Source: Nocardia brasiliensis (lineage in GTDB: Bacteria > Actinomycetota > Actinomycetes > Mycobacteriales > Mycobacteriaceae). From it: a stretch of DNA of 64,000 nucleotides. Under the pieces are notes generated by a model. It saw nothing but the letters and a program-made list of their open reading frames with translations, was not told the DNA's origin and ran no database searches. Position numbers and translations under genes: made by a program. Positions 8,125 through 15,969 of the stretch are shown here, in pieces (position 1 is the first letter of the stretch; the number at the start of each line of letters is the position of its first letter). The stretch is from the NCBI RefSeq assembly GCF_011801125.1, contig NZ_CP046171.1:7440001-7504000 (forward strand). Reading direction: 5' to 3'.

Positions 8125-8429
8125 ACGACTGATGATCCCTGGTCGGCGGCGTAATCCGGCGATCGGCCCCCGGCCTTGCCCGCGGCCGCGACGAACTCGC
8201 CTGCGCCACCGAAGAATCAACGCGGCGGGATCGGGTATCCCGTACCGAGCGCCTCGACTGGATCGGCTGCCCCCGGTGGCATCCGCTCAGTTCACGCACC
8301 GGCGCGGGTCGGCGGACGCGCCACCGATAGAATCGCGAGACTGCGGCCTGCTGTCATAGCCGCGACGGAGTGGGCCACGAGCCGACGACTCCGGGGCCGC
8401 ATCGGTAGGTGCAACCAGCCAGCGCGTGA

Positions 8430-8445
8430 CTTAGCCTAGGCTAAG
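8430..8445. promoter_or_regulatory. Iron-box-like palindrome (IdeR/DmdR type) before fprA
   Basis: CTTAGCCTAGGCTAAG is a perfect 16-bp palindrome built from TTAG and CTAA half-sites with the CCTAGG centre, closely resembling DtxR/IdeR iron boxes. It lies 45 bp before the fprA ATG, in the 365-bp gap (8125-8489) between the divergent small membrane protein and fprA. No other feature was recognised in that gap. Confidence 0.65.
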
Positions 8446-8489
8446 CAAGACGCCGTTAATTGTTCTCGACCATAAGGGTGCCGTTAAAG

Positions 8490-9878
8490 ATGACCGAACC
8501 GAGTGCCGCTGCACGCCCGCTCCGCATCGCCATCGTCGGCGCCGGGCCGGCCGGGATCTACGCCGCCGACGCCCTGATGAAATCCGACGCCGAGGTGAGC
8601 ATCGACCTGTTCGAGCGCATGCCCGCGCCGTTCGGTCTGATCCGCTACGGCGTCGCGCCGGACCACCCGCGGATCAAGGGCATCATCACCGCGCTGCACA
8701 AGGTGCTCGACAAGCCGCAGGTGCGCCTGCTCGGCAACATCGACTACGGCACCGACATCACCCTCGACGATCTGCGCACCTTCTATGACGCGGTGATCTT
8801 CTCCACCGGCGCCAACGCCGACCGCGCGCTCGACGTCCCCGGCATCGGGCTGGACGGCTCCTACGGCGCCGCCGACTTCGTGTCCTGGTACGACGGCCAC
8901 CCGGATGTGCCGCGCACCTGGCCGCTGGACGCCGAGAAGGTCGCCGTGCTCGGCGTCGGCAACGTCGCGCTGGATGTGGCGCGCGTGCTGGCCAAGACCG
9001 GTGACGAACTGCTGCCCACCGAGATCCCGCCGAACGTCTACGCGGGCCTGAAGGCCAACAAGGCGATCGAGGTGCACGTCTTCGGGCGGCGCGGCCCGGC
9101 GCAGGCCAAGTTCACTCCGCTGGAACTGCGCGAACTGGACCACTCGCCGACCATCGAGGTCATCGTCGACCCCGAGGACATCGACTACGACGAGGGCTCC
9201 GAGGCCGCGCGCAGACACTCCAAGCAGGTCGACATGATCGCGAACACGCTGGAGCAGTGGGCCATTCGCGACGTCGGCAACCGGCCGCACAAGCTGTTCC
9301 TGCACTTCTTCGAGTCGCCCGCCGAGATCCTCGGCGAGAACGGCAAGGTCGTCGGCCTGCGCACCGAGCGCACCCAGCTCGACGGCACCGGCAACGTCAA
9401 GGGCACCGGCGTCTTCAAGGACTGGGACGTGCAGGCGATCTACCGCGCCGTCGGCTACCTGTCGCAGAACCTGACCAACCTGCCCTTCGACGACCAGGCG
9501 GGCACCGTGCCCAACGAGGCGGGCCGCGTCATCGCCGACGAGAACGCCGACGGTGCCGCCCGCTACATCCCGGCCACCTACGTGACCGGCTGGATCAAGC
9601 GCGGCCCGGTCGGCCTCATCGGCCACACCAAGGGCGACGCCAACGAGACCGTGGCCTGCCTGCTCGACGACAGCAAGGACTTCACCCCGGCCCAGCGCCC
9701 CGAACTGGACGCGGTCACCGAGTTCCTCGAGGGCAAGGGCATCCCGTTCACCACCTGGCAGGGCTGGTACCGCCTGGACGCGCACGAGCGCGCGCTCGGC
9801 GAGCCCGAAGGGCGCGAGCGGGTGAAGGTGGTCGAGCGCGAGGACATGCTGCGCGCCAGCGAGCCGCACAAGGTCTGA
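8490..9878 (+). CDS. fprA: NADPH-ferredoxin reductase (adrenodoxin-reductase type)
   Basis: A 462-residue flavoprotein of the adrenodoxin reductase family that transfers electrons from NADPH to ferredoxins, which then serve cytochromes P450 and iron metabolism. The FAD Rossmann motif IAIVGAGPAGIYAADAL is at residues 13-29, the family stretch FGLIRYGVAPDHPRIKG follows near 49-65, the NADP-binding motif AVLGVGNVALDVAR is near 153-166, and GWIKRGPVGLIGHTKGDA near the C-terminus is characteristic. The start is the ATG at 8490; an earlier TTG would add ten residues without family support. A perfect iron-box palindrome upstream suggests IdeR control. Confidence 0.92.
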   Translation: MTEPSAAARPLRIAIVGAGPAGIYAADALMKSDAEVSIDLFERMPAPFGLIRYGVAPDHPRIKGIITALHKVLDKPQVRLLGNIDYGTDITLDDLRTFYDAVIFSTGANADRALDVPGIGLDGSYGAADFVSWYDGHPDVPRTWPLDAEKVAVLGVGNVALDVARVLAKTGDELLPTEIPPNVYAGLKANKAIEVHVFGRRGPAQAKFTPLELRELDHSPTIEVIVDPEDIDYDEGSEAARRHSKQVDMIANTLEQWAIRDVGNRPHKLFLHFFESPAEILGENGKVVGLRTERTQLDGTGNVKGTGVFKDWDVQAIYRAVGYLSQNLTNLPFDDQAGTVPNEAGRVIADENADGAARYIPATYVTGWIKRGPVGLIGHTKGDANETVACLLDDSKDFTPAQRPELDAVTEFLEGKGIPFTTWQGWYRLDAHERALGEPEGRERVKVVEREDMLRASEPHKV

Positions 9879-9940
9879 GCCACGGCTCGCCCGTAACCGT
9901 CGCGACAGCGAAACTTCGCGTACTGAGGCATTCTGTACAC

Positions 9941-10804
9941 GTGTTCGATGCCCATTTCCACCTCTTCGACCCGCGGTTCCCGCTGGTCGAGAACGAGGGC
10001 TACCTGCCAGACCCGTTCACCATCGCCGACTATCGAAAGCGCATGTCGCGCTTCGACGTCGACGGTGGCGCCGTGGTCAGCGGGTCCTTCCAGGGCACCG
10101 ATCAGACGTATCTGCGGGCCGCCCTCGCCGAGCTCGGCGAGGGCTGGGTCGGCGTCACCCGGCTCGACCTCGACGCCACCGACGAGGAGATCGTCGAGCT
10201 GGACCGCATCGGCGTGCGCGCCCTGCGCTTCAACCTCAAGCGCGCCGCCGCCGACATCACCGGCATGACCCTGCAGGCGCTGCGCGCGCACGACCTGGTC
10301 GGCTGGCACGTCGAGGTCTATATCGACGGCACCATGCTCACCTCGCTGCAGCCGGTGCTGTCCAAGCTGCCCGCGTTCACCATCGACCATCTCGGCATGT
10401 CCGAGGAGGGCCTGCCCTACCTGCTCGATCTGGTCGATCGCGGGGCCAGGGTCAAGGCAACGGGTTTCGGCCGGGTCGCGCTGAACGTCGCCGACACGCT
10501 GCGCCGGATCCACGCGGTCAATCCCGAGGCGCTGATGTTCGGCACCGACCTGCCCGGCACCCGCGCGGGCCGCCCGTTCCAGGATTCCGACGTCGACCTG
10601 ATCTGCGACGTCGTCGGCACCGATATGTTCGCCGTGCTCGAGGACAACGCCCGCGCCTGCTACCGCCTGCCCGCCAAGTCCCGCCCCGTCCCCGAGGACC
10701 CGACCCCCACCCTCCCCCTGCACCGCACCGAACAACCCACCCTCCCCATCCGCCGCGACGCCATCCCCACCCCCGACACCCTCCCCCTCCCGATCATCGA
10801 GTAA
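9941..10804 (+). CDS. Amidohydrolase-2 family metal-dependent hydrolase
   Basis: A 287-residue TIM-barrel hydrolase of the amidohydrolase-related (2-pyrone-4,6-dicarboxylate lactonase-like) group. Metal and catalytic motifs are DAHFHLFDPRF at the N-terminus, WHVEVYIDG, IDHLGM and MFGTDLPGTRAGRPF. The start is GTG immediately before the HxH motif; the substrate is unknown. The last 40 or so residues form a Pro/Thr-rich tail with several TLPL/TLPI repeats not expected in the family. It lies 62 bp downstream of fprA and may be cotranscribed. Confidence 0.82.
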   Translation: MFDAHFHLFDPRFPLVENEGYLPDPFTIADYRKRMSRFDVDGGAVVSGSFQGTDQTYLRAALAELGEGWVGVTRLDLDATDEEIVELDRIGVRALRFNLKRAAADITGMTLQALRAHDLVGWHVEVYIDGTMLTSLQPVLSKLPAFTIDHLGMSEEGLPYLLDLVDRGARVKATGFGRVALNVADTLRRIHAVNPEALMFGTDLPGTRAGRPFQDSDVDLICDVVGTDMFAVLEDNARACYRLPAKSRPVPEDPTPTLPLHRTEQPTLPIRRDAIPTPDTLPLPIIE

Positions 10805-10830
10805 CACTCGGGCACAGGGCTTTTCGGCGG

Positions 10831-11313
10831 TCAGGTGAGGATGGCGCCGGTGAGCCAGACGGCGGTGGCGAGTAGGGCGCCGAGGAGTTCGATCAGCATG
10901 GACAGGCCAACGCCCTCGAGGGCGTGCACTGTTGCCCGCCAAGCCTGTTGGTTGGTGCGGTGGCGGTGGAGTTCGGAAAGGTAAACGCCGAGAACGAATC
11001 CCACGAACAGGCCGACCAGGGGGATGACGAAGAAGCCGACTATGCCGAGGACCGCGCCGAGGAACAGGGAGCGGTTGGCCACGCCCGCGTCCTTCAGTTT
11101 CCGGCCTGGCCAGGTGTATTTGATGATGCCCGAGAGCACGAGCAAGGCCGTGCTGATGCCGAAGACGGTCCATGCGGTGGCACCACCGGTCAGCACGGCC
11201 CAGACCGCGATCGCGCCGAAGATCAGGATGACGCCGGGCAGGATCGGGACGATGATCCCGAGCAGGCCGACGAGGATGACGAGGCCGACCACGACCTCAC
11301 CGGCGACACTCAT
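10831..11313 (-). CDS. DUF456 family integral membrane protein
   Basis: A 160-residue very hydrophobic protein with Gly-rich segments (VGLVILVGLLGIIVPILPG near 9-27, then a second repeat-like half LFLGAVLGIVGFFVIPLVGLF) and a C-terminal helix. The two PILPG/VIPLVGLF-type glycine-zipper halves are typical of DUF456. Function unknown. Its ATG overlaps the stop of a 26-codon upstream ORF as ATGA, the same device as at the rhodanese gene. Confidence 0.82.
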   Translation of the reverse strand: MSVAGEVVVGLVILVGLLGIIVPILPGVILIFGAIAVWAVLTGGATAWTVFGISTALLVLSGIIKYTWPGRKLKDAGVANRSLFLGAVLGIVGFFVIPLVGLFVGFVLGVYLSELHRHRTNQQAWRATVHALEGVGLSMLIELLGALLATAVWLTGAILT

Positions 11314-11390
11314 GACGGCGCCCCGCTGACGCTCGGCTCCGCCATGCGCGACGCGCGCAGTATCACAATTCGCTCTCTTCGTTCGCTCAT
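11310..11390 (-). CDS. 26-codon leader ORF coupled to the DUF456 gene
   Basis: This short frame begins MSERRERIVILR and ends SVSGAPS. A GAGGTGGAG stretch precedes its ATG and its TGA overlaps the next ATG (ATGA). Its first codons resemble those of the leader ORF before the rhodanese gene (MSERSES), at DNA level a GAGCGAACGAAG-like phrase. It could be a coupled uORF or a piece of a dispersed repeat that happens to be open. No function is known. Confidence 0.4.
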   Translation of the reverse strand: MSERRERIVILRASRMAEPSVSGAPS

Positions 11391-11596
11391 GGACTCCACC
11401 TCACTGCGCTGTCGCCGGACCTCCCGCGGCTGTCGCGCTCGCGAGGATTGTGACGTACCGGCTCGGCCCGCGCACAGCAACCGGGGGTGCATGAGTGCGG
11501 CAGAGTTATTGTCATACTGTCAATACACCTGCCGGCGGCTCCGGCGGGAGCGCCGGGGCGCCGGTGCGCTGGATCAACGACGAACCGAGGTAGGGC

Positions 11597-12694
11597 GTGA
11601 GCACTCCATCCACCGCCGCAAAGGGCCCGCTCGCGGGCATCAAGGTCATCGAGCTCGCCGGGATCGGGCCGGGTCCGCACGCCGCGTTGCTGCTGGCCGA
11701 TCTGGGCGCCGACGTGGTCCGGGTCCAGCGGGCCGGCCAGTTGCCTGGCGGGTTCGACCGTCCGCAGCTGCGCGGGCGCACCGTCGTCGAGGCCAATCTC
11801 AAGGACCCGGCCGACATCGAGCGGGTGCTCGGGCTCATCGAGAAGGCGGACGTGCTGATCGAGGGCTTCCGGCCGGGCGTCACCGAACGGATGGGCCTCG
11901 GCCCGGACGACGCGCTGGCCCGCAACCCGCGCCTGATCTACGGCCGGATGACCGGCTGGGGCCAGGAGGGTCCGCTCGCCGATCGCGCGGGACACGACAT
12001 CAACTACATCTCGATCACCGGCGTGCTGCACGCCATCGGCCGTAAGGGCGAGCGACCGGTGCCGCCGCTGAACATGGTCGGCGATTTCGGCGGCGGCTCG
12101 ATGTTCCTGGTGTTCGGCCTGCTCGCCGCGCTGGTCGAGCGGCAGCACTCGGGCAAGGGCCAGGTCGTCGACGCGGCGATGGTCGACGGCGCACTCGCGC
12201 TGTCGCACATGATCTGGGGCATGCGCGGCAGCGGGGCGTGGTCCGACGAGCGCGGCGTGAACCTGCTCGACACCGGCATGTCGTTCTACGACACCTACGA
12301 GACCGCCGACGGCAAGTACATGGCGGTGGGCGCGATCGAGCCGCAGTTCTACGCGCAGCTGCTCGCCGGACTCGGTCTCGACCAGGACGGCCTGCCCTAC
12401 CAGCTCGATCCGGCCGGTCAGGAAACGCTGAAAAAGTTGTTCACCGAACGCTTCCGGGACAAGACCCGGGACGAGTGGACCGCGATCTTCGCGGGCACCG
12501 ACGCCTGCGTCACGCCGGTGCTCACCTTCGAAGAGGCGACGAACAACGAGCACATCGCGGCCCGCGGCGCGCTGATCGAGGTCGACGACATCACCCAGCA
12601 CGCGCCGGCCCCGCGCTTCTCGCGCACCCCGAACGGCGTCCCGACCCCGCCGCCGTCGGTGCCGACCCCGATCGAAACCGTTTGGGCGGACTGA
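11597..12694 (+). CDS. mcr: Alpha-methylacyl-CoA racemase (CoA-transferase family III fold)
   Basis: A 365-residue CaiB/BaiF-fold enzyme that epimerises 2-methylacyl-CoA esters, needed for breakdown of methyl-branched lipids and sterol side chains. The catalytic residues known from mycobacterial MCR are visible: His in AGHDINYIS, Asp in [11 protein letters not shown] and Glu in GAIEPQFY. Length and sequence match MCR rather than formyl-CoA or carnitine CoA-transferases, which carry a different Asp context. The start is GTG with AGGTAGGG just upstream. It converges with the MocR gene across a strong hairpin. Confidence 0.9.
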   Translation: MSTPSTAAKGPLAGIKVIELAGIGPGPHAALLLADLGADVVRVQRAGQLPGGFDRPQLRGRTVVEANLKDPADIERVLGLIEKADVLIEGFRPGVTERMGLGPDDALARNPRLIYGRMTGWGQEGPLADRAGHDINYISITGVLHAIGRKGERPVPPLNMVGDFGGGSMFLVFGLLAALVERQHSGKGQVVDAAMVDGALALSHMIWGMRGSGAWSDERGVNLLDTGMSFYDTYETADGKYMAVGAIEPQFYAQLLAGLGLDQDGLPYQLDPAGQETLKKLFTERFRDKTRDEWTAIFAGTDACVTPVLTFEEATNNEHIAARGALIEVDDITQHAPAPRFSRTPNGVPTPPPSVPTPIETVWAD

Positions 12695-12706
12695 TTTCTC
12701 ATCGCG

Positions 12707-12735
12707 CGGGCCCCTGCCTCGACGGCGGGGGCCCG
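12707..12735. terminator. Bidirectional terminator between mcr and the MocR gene
   Basis: CGGGCCCC (12707-12714) pairs with GGGGCCCG (12728-12735); the inner TGCC/GGCG extends the stem with one mismatch around a short loop. It lies in the 73-bp gap between convergent genes. Confidence 0.65.
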
Positions 12736-12767
12736 TTCCGCGCCCGCGTGCGGACCGGTCGCGGTGA

Positions 12768-14273
12768 TCAGTAGCAGGTGAGCGGCTGCAGTGGATCGGC
12801 CGCACGCGGCGTCAACGCGGTGTAGGCGGCGGCAATTCCCTTGACCGCCAGCCGAAGTTCCGGTTCCTGATGGGTGAACGGCAGCCGGATGAAACGCTCG
12901 AACGCGCCCTGCACGCCGAAACGCGGTCCGGCGGCGAGCAATACGCCGTGGTTGGGCGCGGTGGCCGCCAGCGCGGTCGAGACCGGGGCAGGCAGCTGCG
13001 CCCACACCGACATGCCGCCCGCGCCGTAGTCGATGCGCCAGTCCGGCAGCTCCTCGGCGACAGATTCGATCAGCGCGGCCCGCTGCGCGCGCAGCTGGTC
13101 GCGGCGGCGGTCGAGGATGGCGTCGGCGTTGGCGAGCAGGTGCACGGTGGCCAACTGATCCATCACCGGCGTGCCGAGGTCGACCGTGGAGCGGATGCCG
13201 AGCAGCTTGGTGATCAGCGGCTGGTTCGTGCGGATCCAACCCACCCGCAGGCCGCCCCAGAACGATTTCGAGGCCGAGCCGATGGTGACGATCTCGTTGC
13301 CCTTGGCGAACGCGGCGACCGGCGGCAGCGGCGGAGCACCCGAGAGCTGCAGGTCGGCCATCGATTCGTCGATCACCACGGTCATCCTGGTTTCCCTGGC
13401 GATCGCGGCCAGTTCGGCGCGACCGTCGGCATCGAGCAGCAGGCCGGTGGGGTTGTTGAAGTCCGGCACCAGATAGGCCAGCGTCGCCGCGGTCTGCCTT
13501 GCGGCACTGCGGATTCCGTCCAGATCCCAGCCCTGGTCCGGGGTTTCCGGACGCAGCGGCACCGGTACCGGCCTTGCGCCGACATCGCGGATCGCCTCGA
13601 TCGCGTTCGGGTAGGTCGGGTGATCGATGAGCACCCTGGCCGCGGGCGCGGTGAGCACATTCAGCAGCAGGCGCAGGCCGTGCTGGGCGCCGAGGGTGAC
13701 CAGGATCTGCTCCGGATCGGTGGGCAGGCCGCGTTCGGTGTAGCGGCGCGCGATCGCCTCGCGCAGCGCGAGCACACCGACCGGGTCCATGCCGTGGGTG
13801 CCGAGGTAGGCCGGAATACCCTCCAGCGCAACGGAATAGGCCTCCTGCATCTCCGGCGGCGCGGCCATCGCGGCGTAGGTCATGTCGATGGTCGGCAGCT
13901 CAGCGGGGGCCATCATCGCCAGAATCGACCTGGCAGGCTTGCTGCCGTCGTGCTGCACATCGCGCGGCAATGCCACGGTGCTGCGCGAGCCCTGCCTGCT
14001 GATCAGATACCCGTTCTCGCGGAGCAGGGAGTAGGTGGAGGTGATCGTCGTCCGGCTGACGCCCAGGGTCGCCGCGAGGTCGCGCTCGCTCGGCAGCGCG
14101 ACGCCGAGCGGCGCGCGTCCGTCGTGGATGAGCAGCCGAATGCCTTCGGCGAGAGCCAGATACGCCGGGCGCGTGCTGCGCCGGGTCGGCGATTCGCCGC
14201 CGTCCTCGTCCACGTTGCGCCACCCACCGAGGTCGCGAGCCAGCGTGCCCGCGCCGATCACTCTCGTCGCCAT
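12768..14273 (-). CDS. MocR/PdxR-type regulator (GntR helix-turn-helix fused to aminotransferase domain)
   Basis: A 501-residue GntR-family regulator. The winged helix is at about residues 33-102 (PSERDLAATLGVSRTTI, then YLISRQGSRSTV) and is followed by a class I/II aminotransferase fold: YLVPDFNNPTG near 267-277, IDESMADL near 301 and the PLP lysine in GSASKSFWGG (Lys336). Such proteins sense PLP or PLP-amino acid adducts and usually control a divergent neighbour, here a small membrane protein 61 bp away. Whether it is a PdxR-type vitamin B6 regulator or a transport regulator cannot be said. Confidence 0.9.
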   Translation of the reverse strand: MATRVIGAGTLARDLGGWRNVDEDGGESPTRRSTRPAYLALAEGIRLLIHDGRAPLGVALPSERDLAATLGVSRTTITSTYSLLRENGYLISRQGSRSTVALPRDVQHDGSKPARSILAMMAPAELPTIDMTYAAMAAPPEMQEAYSVALEGIPAYLGTHGMDPVGVLALREAIARRYTERGLPTDPEQILVTLGAQHGLRLLLNVLTAPAARVLIDHPTYPNAIEAIRDVGARPVPVPLRPETPDQGWDLDGIRSAARQTAATLAYLVPDFNNPTGLLLDADGRAELAAIARETRMTVVIDESMADLQLSGAPPLPPVAAFAKGNEIVTIGSASKSFWGGLRVGWIRTNQPLITKLLGIRSTVDLGTPVMDQLATVHLLANADAILDRRRDQLRAQRAALIESVAEELPDWRIDYGAGGMSVWAQLPAPVSTALAATAPNHGVLLAAGPRFGVQGAFERFIRLPFTHQEPELRLAVKGIAAAYTALTPRAADPLQPLTCY

Positions 14274-14334
14274 ACGGTCCAGTATCGAGTAAGTGGATAT
14301 TTAGATCAAGGCCAGTCTGGCGCACTCTGGTGTC
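14274..14334. promoter_or_regulatory. Short divergent promoter region, possible MocR operator
   Basis: The 61-bp gap between the divergent MocR gene and the small membrane protein holds CCAGTCTGG (14312-14320, a near-palindrome) followed by CACTCTGGTG, that is, a tandem CTGG motif with 10-bp spacing. Tandem direct repeats are usual MocR sites. No -10 box can be fixed. Confidence 0.35.
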
Positions 14335-14688
14335 ATGACCACCTTCGCCACCCTGCTCTTCGTCGCCGCCTTCGGCTATCTCGTCTATCGCTACCTGCCG
14401 AGGGGCACCGAACGCGCGTTCCGGCTCGAGCGATTCCATCCGCGCACCCCGGTGTCGGACCGGCCCGCGTCGTACTACGACGAGCGGCGACGGTACACCG
14501 ATCTCGCCGCGATCTACGGACGCAACGACGTTCCCGAGACAACGGCGACGCCGCAACACCAGGCCACGCCGGAAACCGGCGCCGAGCCGGAGCGCAGCGC
14601 GCGGCGGCTGACCTCGGTCCGGACCGAATCCGCGACACCGCGACGCGCCACCACGCATTCGAGTGCCCTCGACAGGAAGGCCAGTTGA
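14335..14688 (+). CDS. Small hypothetical protein with one N-terminal membrane segment
   Basis: A 117-residue protein: one transmembrane helix (about residues 4-20, FATLLFVAAFGYLVYRY), then a basic/aromatic stretch with YYDERRRYTDLAAIYGR and a low-complexity Thr/Ala/Arg tail. I do not recognise a family. It is divergent from the MocR regulator and followed 55 bp later by ogt, so it is a candidate target of the MocR protein. GC-rich coding bias and the clean ATG support a real gene. Confidence 0.6.
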   Translation: MTTFATLLFVAAFGYLVYRYLPRGTERAFRLERFHPRTPVSDRPASYYDERRRYTDLAAIYGRNDVPETTATPQHQATPETGAEPERSARRLTSVRTESATPRRATTHSSALDRKAS

Positions 14689-14743
14689 GCGAAACTGGCC
14701 TTGTTCTACTGGACTTGTCGGTGCCACGGTGCACACTGAGCAC

Positions 14744-15295
14744 GTGAGTGCCGAGGCAACACTGTTCGATACCGCGATCGGCCGCTGTGCCATCGCCTGG
14801 AGCGATGCGACCGTGATCCGGTTCCAGCTCCCCGAGGCGACCCCGGTCGCCACCCGAGCGCGCATCACGCGCCGCCGCGCCGGCCTGCCGGACAACGAGG
14901 CCCGCGAGCAGGCCCCCACCGGTGTGATCGCCGACGCCATCGCGGGCGTGATCGCCCACCTCGCAGGCGAACTCGACGATCTGCGCTGGATTCCGGTCGA
15001 CCTCGGCGGCATTGCGGAGTTCGACCGCGCCGTCCTCGAGGTCACTCGCGCCATCGACCCCGGCCACACCCTCACCTACGGGCAGGTGGCCCAGCGCATC
15101 GGGCAACCCGGCGCCGCCCAAGCCGTCGGACAGGCCTTGGGCCGCAACCCGATTCCCCTCATCATCCCGTGTCACCGGGTGCTCGCCGCCGACAACGCGC
15201 TCACCGGCTTCTCCGCACCGGGCGGGGTCGGCACCAAGCAGCGGTTGCTCGAGCTCGAACGCACCCCCGGCTTCGGCGAGCCGACGCTGTTCTGA
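14744..15295 (+). CDS. ogt: Methylated-DNA-[protein]-cysteine S-methyltransferase
   Basis: Suicide DNA repair enzyme that moves the O6-alkyl group from guanine to its own cysteine. With the GTG at 14744 the protein is 183 residues. The active site IIPCHRVL holds Cys143, the DNA-binding helix-turn-helix is TLTYGQVAQRIGQPGAAQAVGQALGRNP, and GTKQRLLELE near the end is the usual C-terminal motif. The N-terminal domain is short and divergent, so the start could also be one of the GTG codons 15 or more bases upstream. Confidence 0.9.
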   Translation: MSAEATLFDTAIGRCAIAWSDATVIRFQLPEATPVATRARITRRRAGLPDNEAREQAPTGVIADAIAGVIAHLAGELDDLRWIPVDLGGIAEFDRAVLEVTRAIDPGHTLTYGQVAQRIGQPGAAQAVGQALGRNPIPLIIPCHRVLAADNALTGFSAPGGVGTKQRLLELERTPGFGEPTLF

Positions 15296-15408
15296 CCGGC
15301 TGCCGCTGCGGTCGCGACCGCGATGAATTCCGGGCGCTCAGCCCGTCTGCACACACAGGCCCGCGACCCGACCGCCGGCCGACCATCCTCCGCGAAAGTG
15401 AGACCGCC

Positions 15409-15838
15409 GTGCAGACAGTGACCTCCGCCGACGGCACCGTGCTCGCCTACGACCGGCTCGACGGCATCGCCGGAACCGCGATCCTGATCGGTGGCGCCTT
15501 CGGCTACCGGAAAGTTTCCGAAGATGGTCGTACTGGCAGAGACATTGCACGACCAGTACGGGTTCTGGAAGCAGCTGCGCGCCACCGCTCACTCGACCGC
15601 CTACGACTGGGCCGTGATGGGTGAGTACATGCGTGGCGAGCCACTGCGGGCCGCGGACTGGTCCGGCGTCAAAGCCCAGACTTTGGTGATCGCGGGCGCG
15701 AAAAGCGGTGCCCTGCTGCGCACCGGCGCCCGCGCCGTCGCCGCCGTCCTCCCCGACGCCGAGATCGCCGGTCTCAGCCACAACCCCGACATCCTTCTGC
15801 TCGCCCCGCCCGCGGGCGAATTCCTCACCACCGCATAG
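15409..15838 (+). pseudogene. Decayed alpha/beta hydrolase (frameshift and internal deletion)
   Basis: The beginning (VQTVTSADGTVLAYDRL, then ILIGGAFGYRK) is the normal N-terminus of a small alpha/beta hydrolase. At 15511-15513 one extra A (AAAG instead of AAG) shifts the frame; removing it restores YRKFPKMVVLAETL. The restored frame then jumps from the first strand region to a C-terminal half (QTLVIAGAKS, ending SHNPDILLLAPPAGEFLTTA), so roughly 100 residues, including the GxSxG nucleophile motif, appear to be missing. Without correction the first frame stops at 15624. Two independent lesions make a functional product unlikely. Confidence 0.7.
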
Positions 15839-15969
15839 GAACACGATGGCGGCGAGGTGCGCCCCGCCCACCTGAGCCGTCCCGTCCACGGCGCACGCCT
15901 GCATCCTGCCGAGTTACGCGCAGTCCCAGCGGAATCCGGCGCCGGACCCCACGGTCCGCACGCCGCGGC

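Noticed and set aside
11510..11535. Possible palindrome around TTGTCATACTGTCAA before mcr
   Set aside because: Arms mismatch at several positions; resembles chance similarity to the TGACAG palindromes at 2333.
12870..14747. Long open frame on the plus strand opposite the MocR gene
   Set aside because: Arg/Gly/His-rich with no family motif; it mirrors the codon bias of the real gene on the other strand, as expected at about 70% GC.
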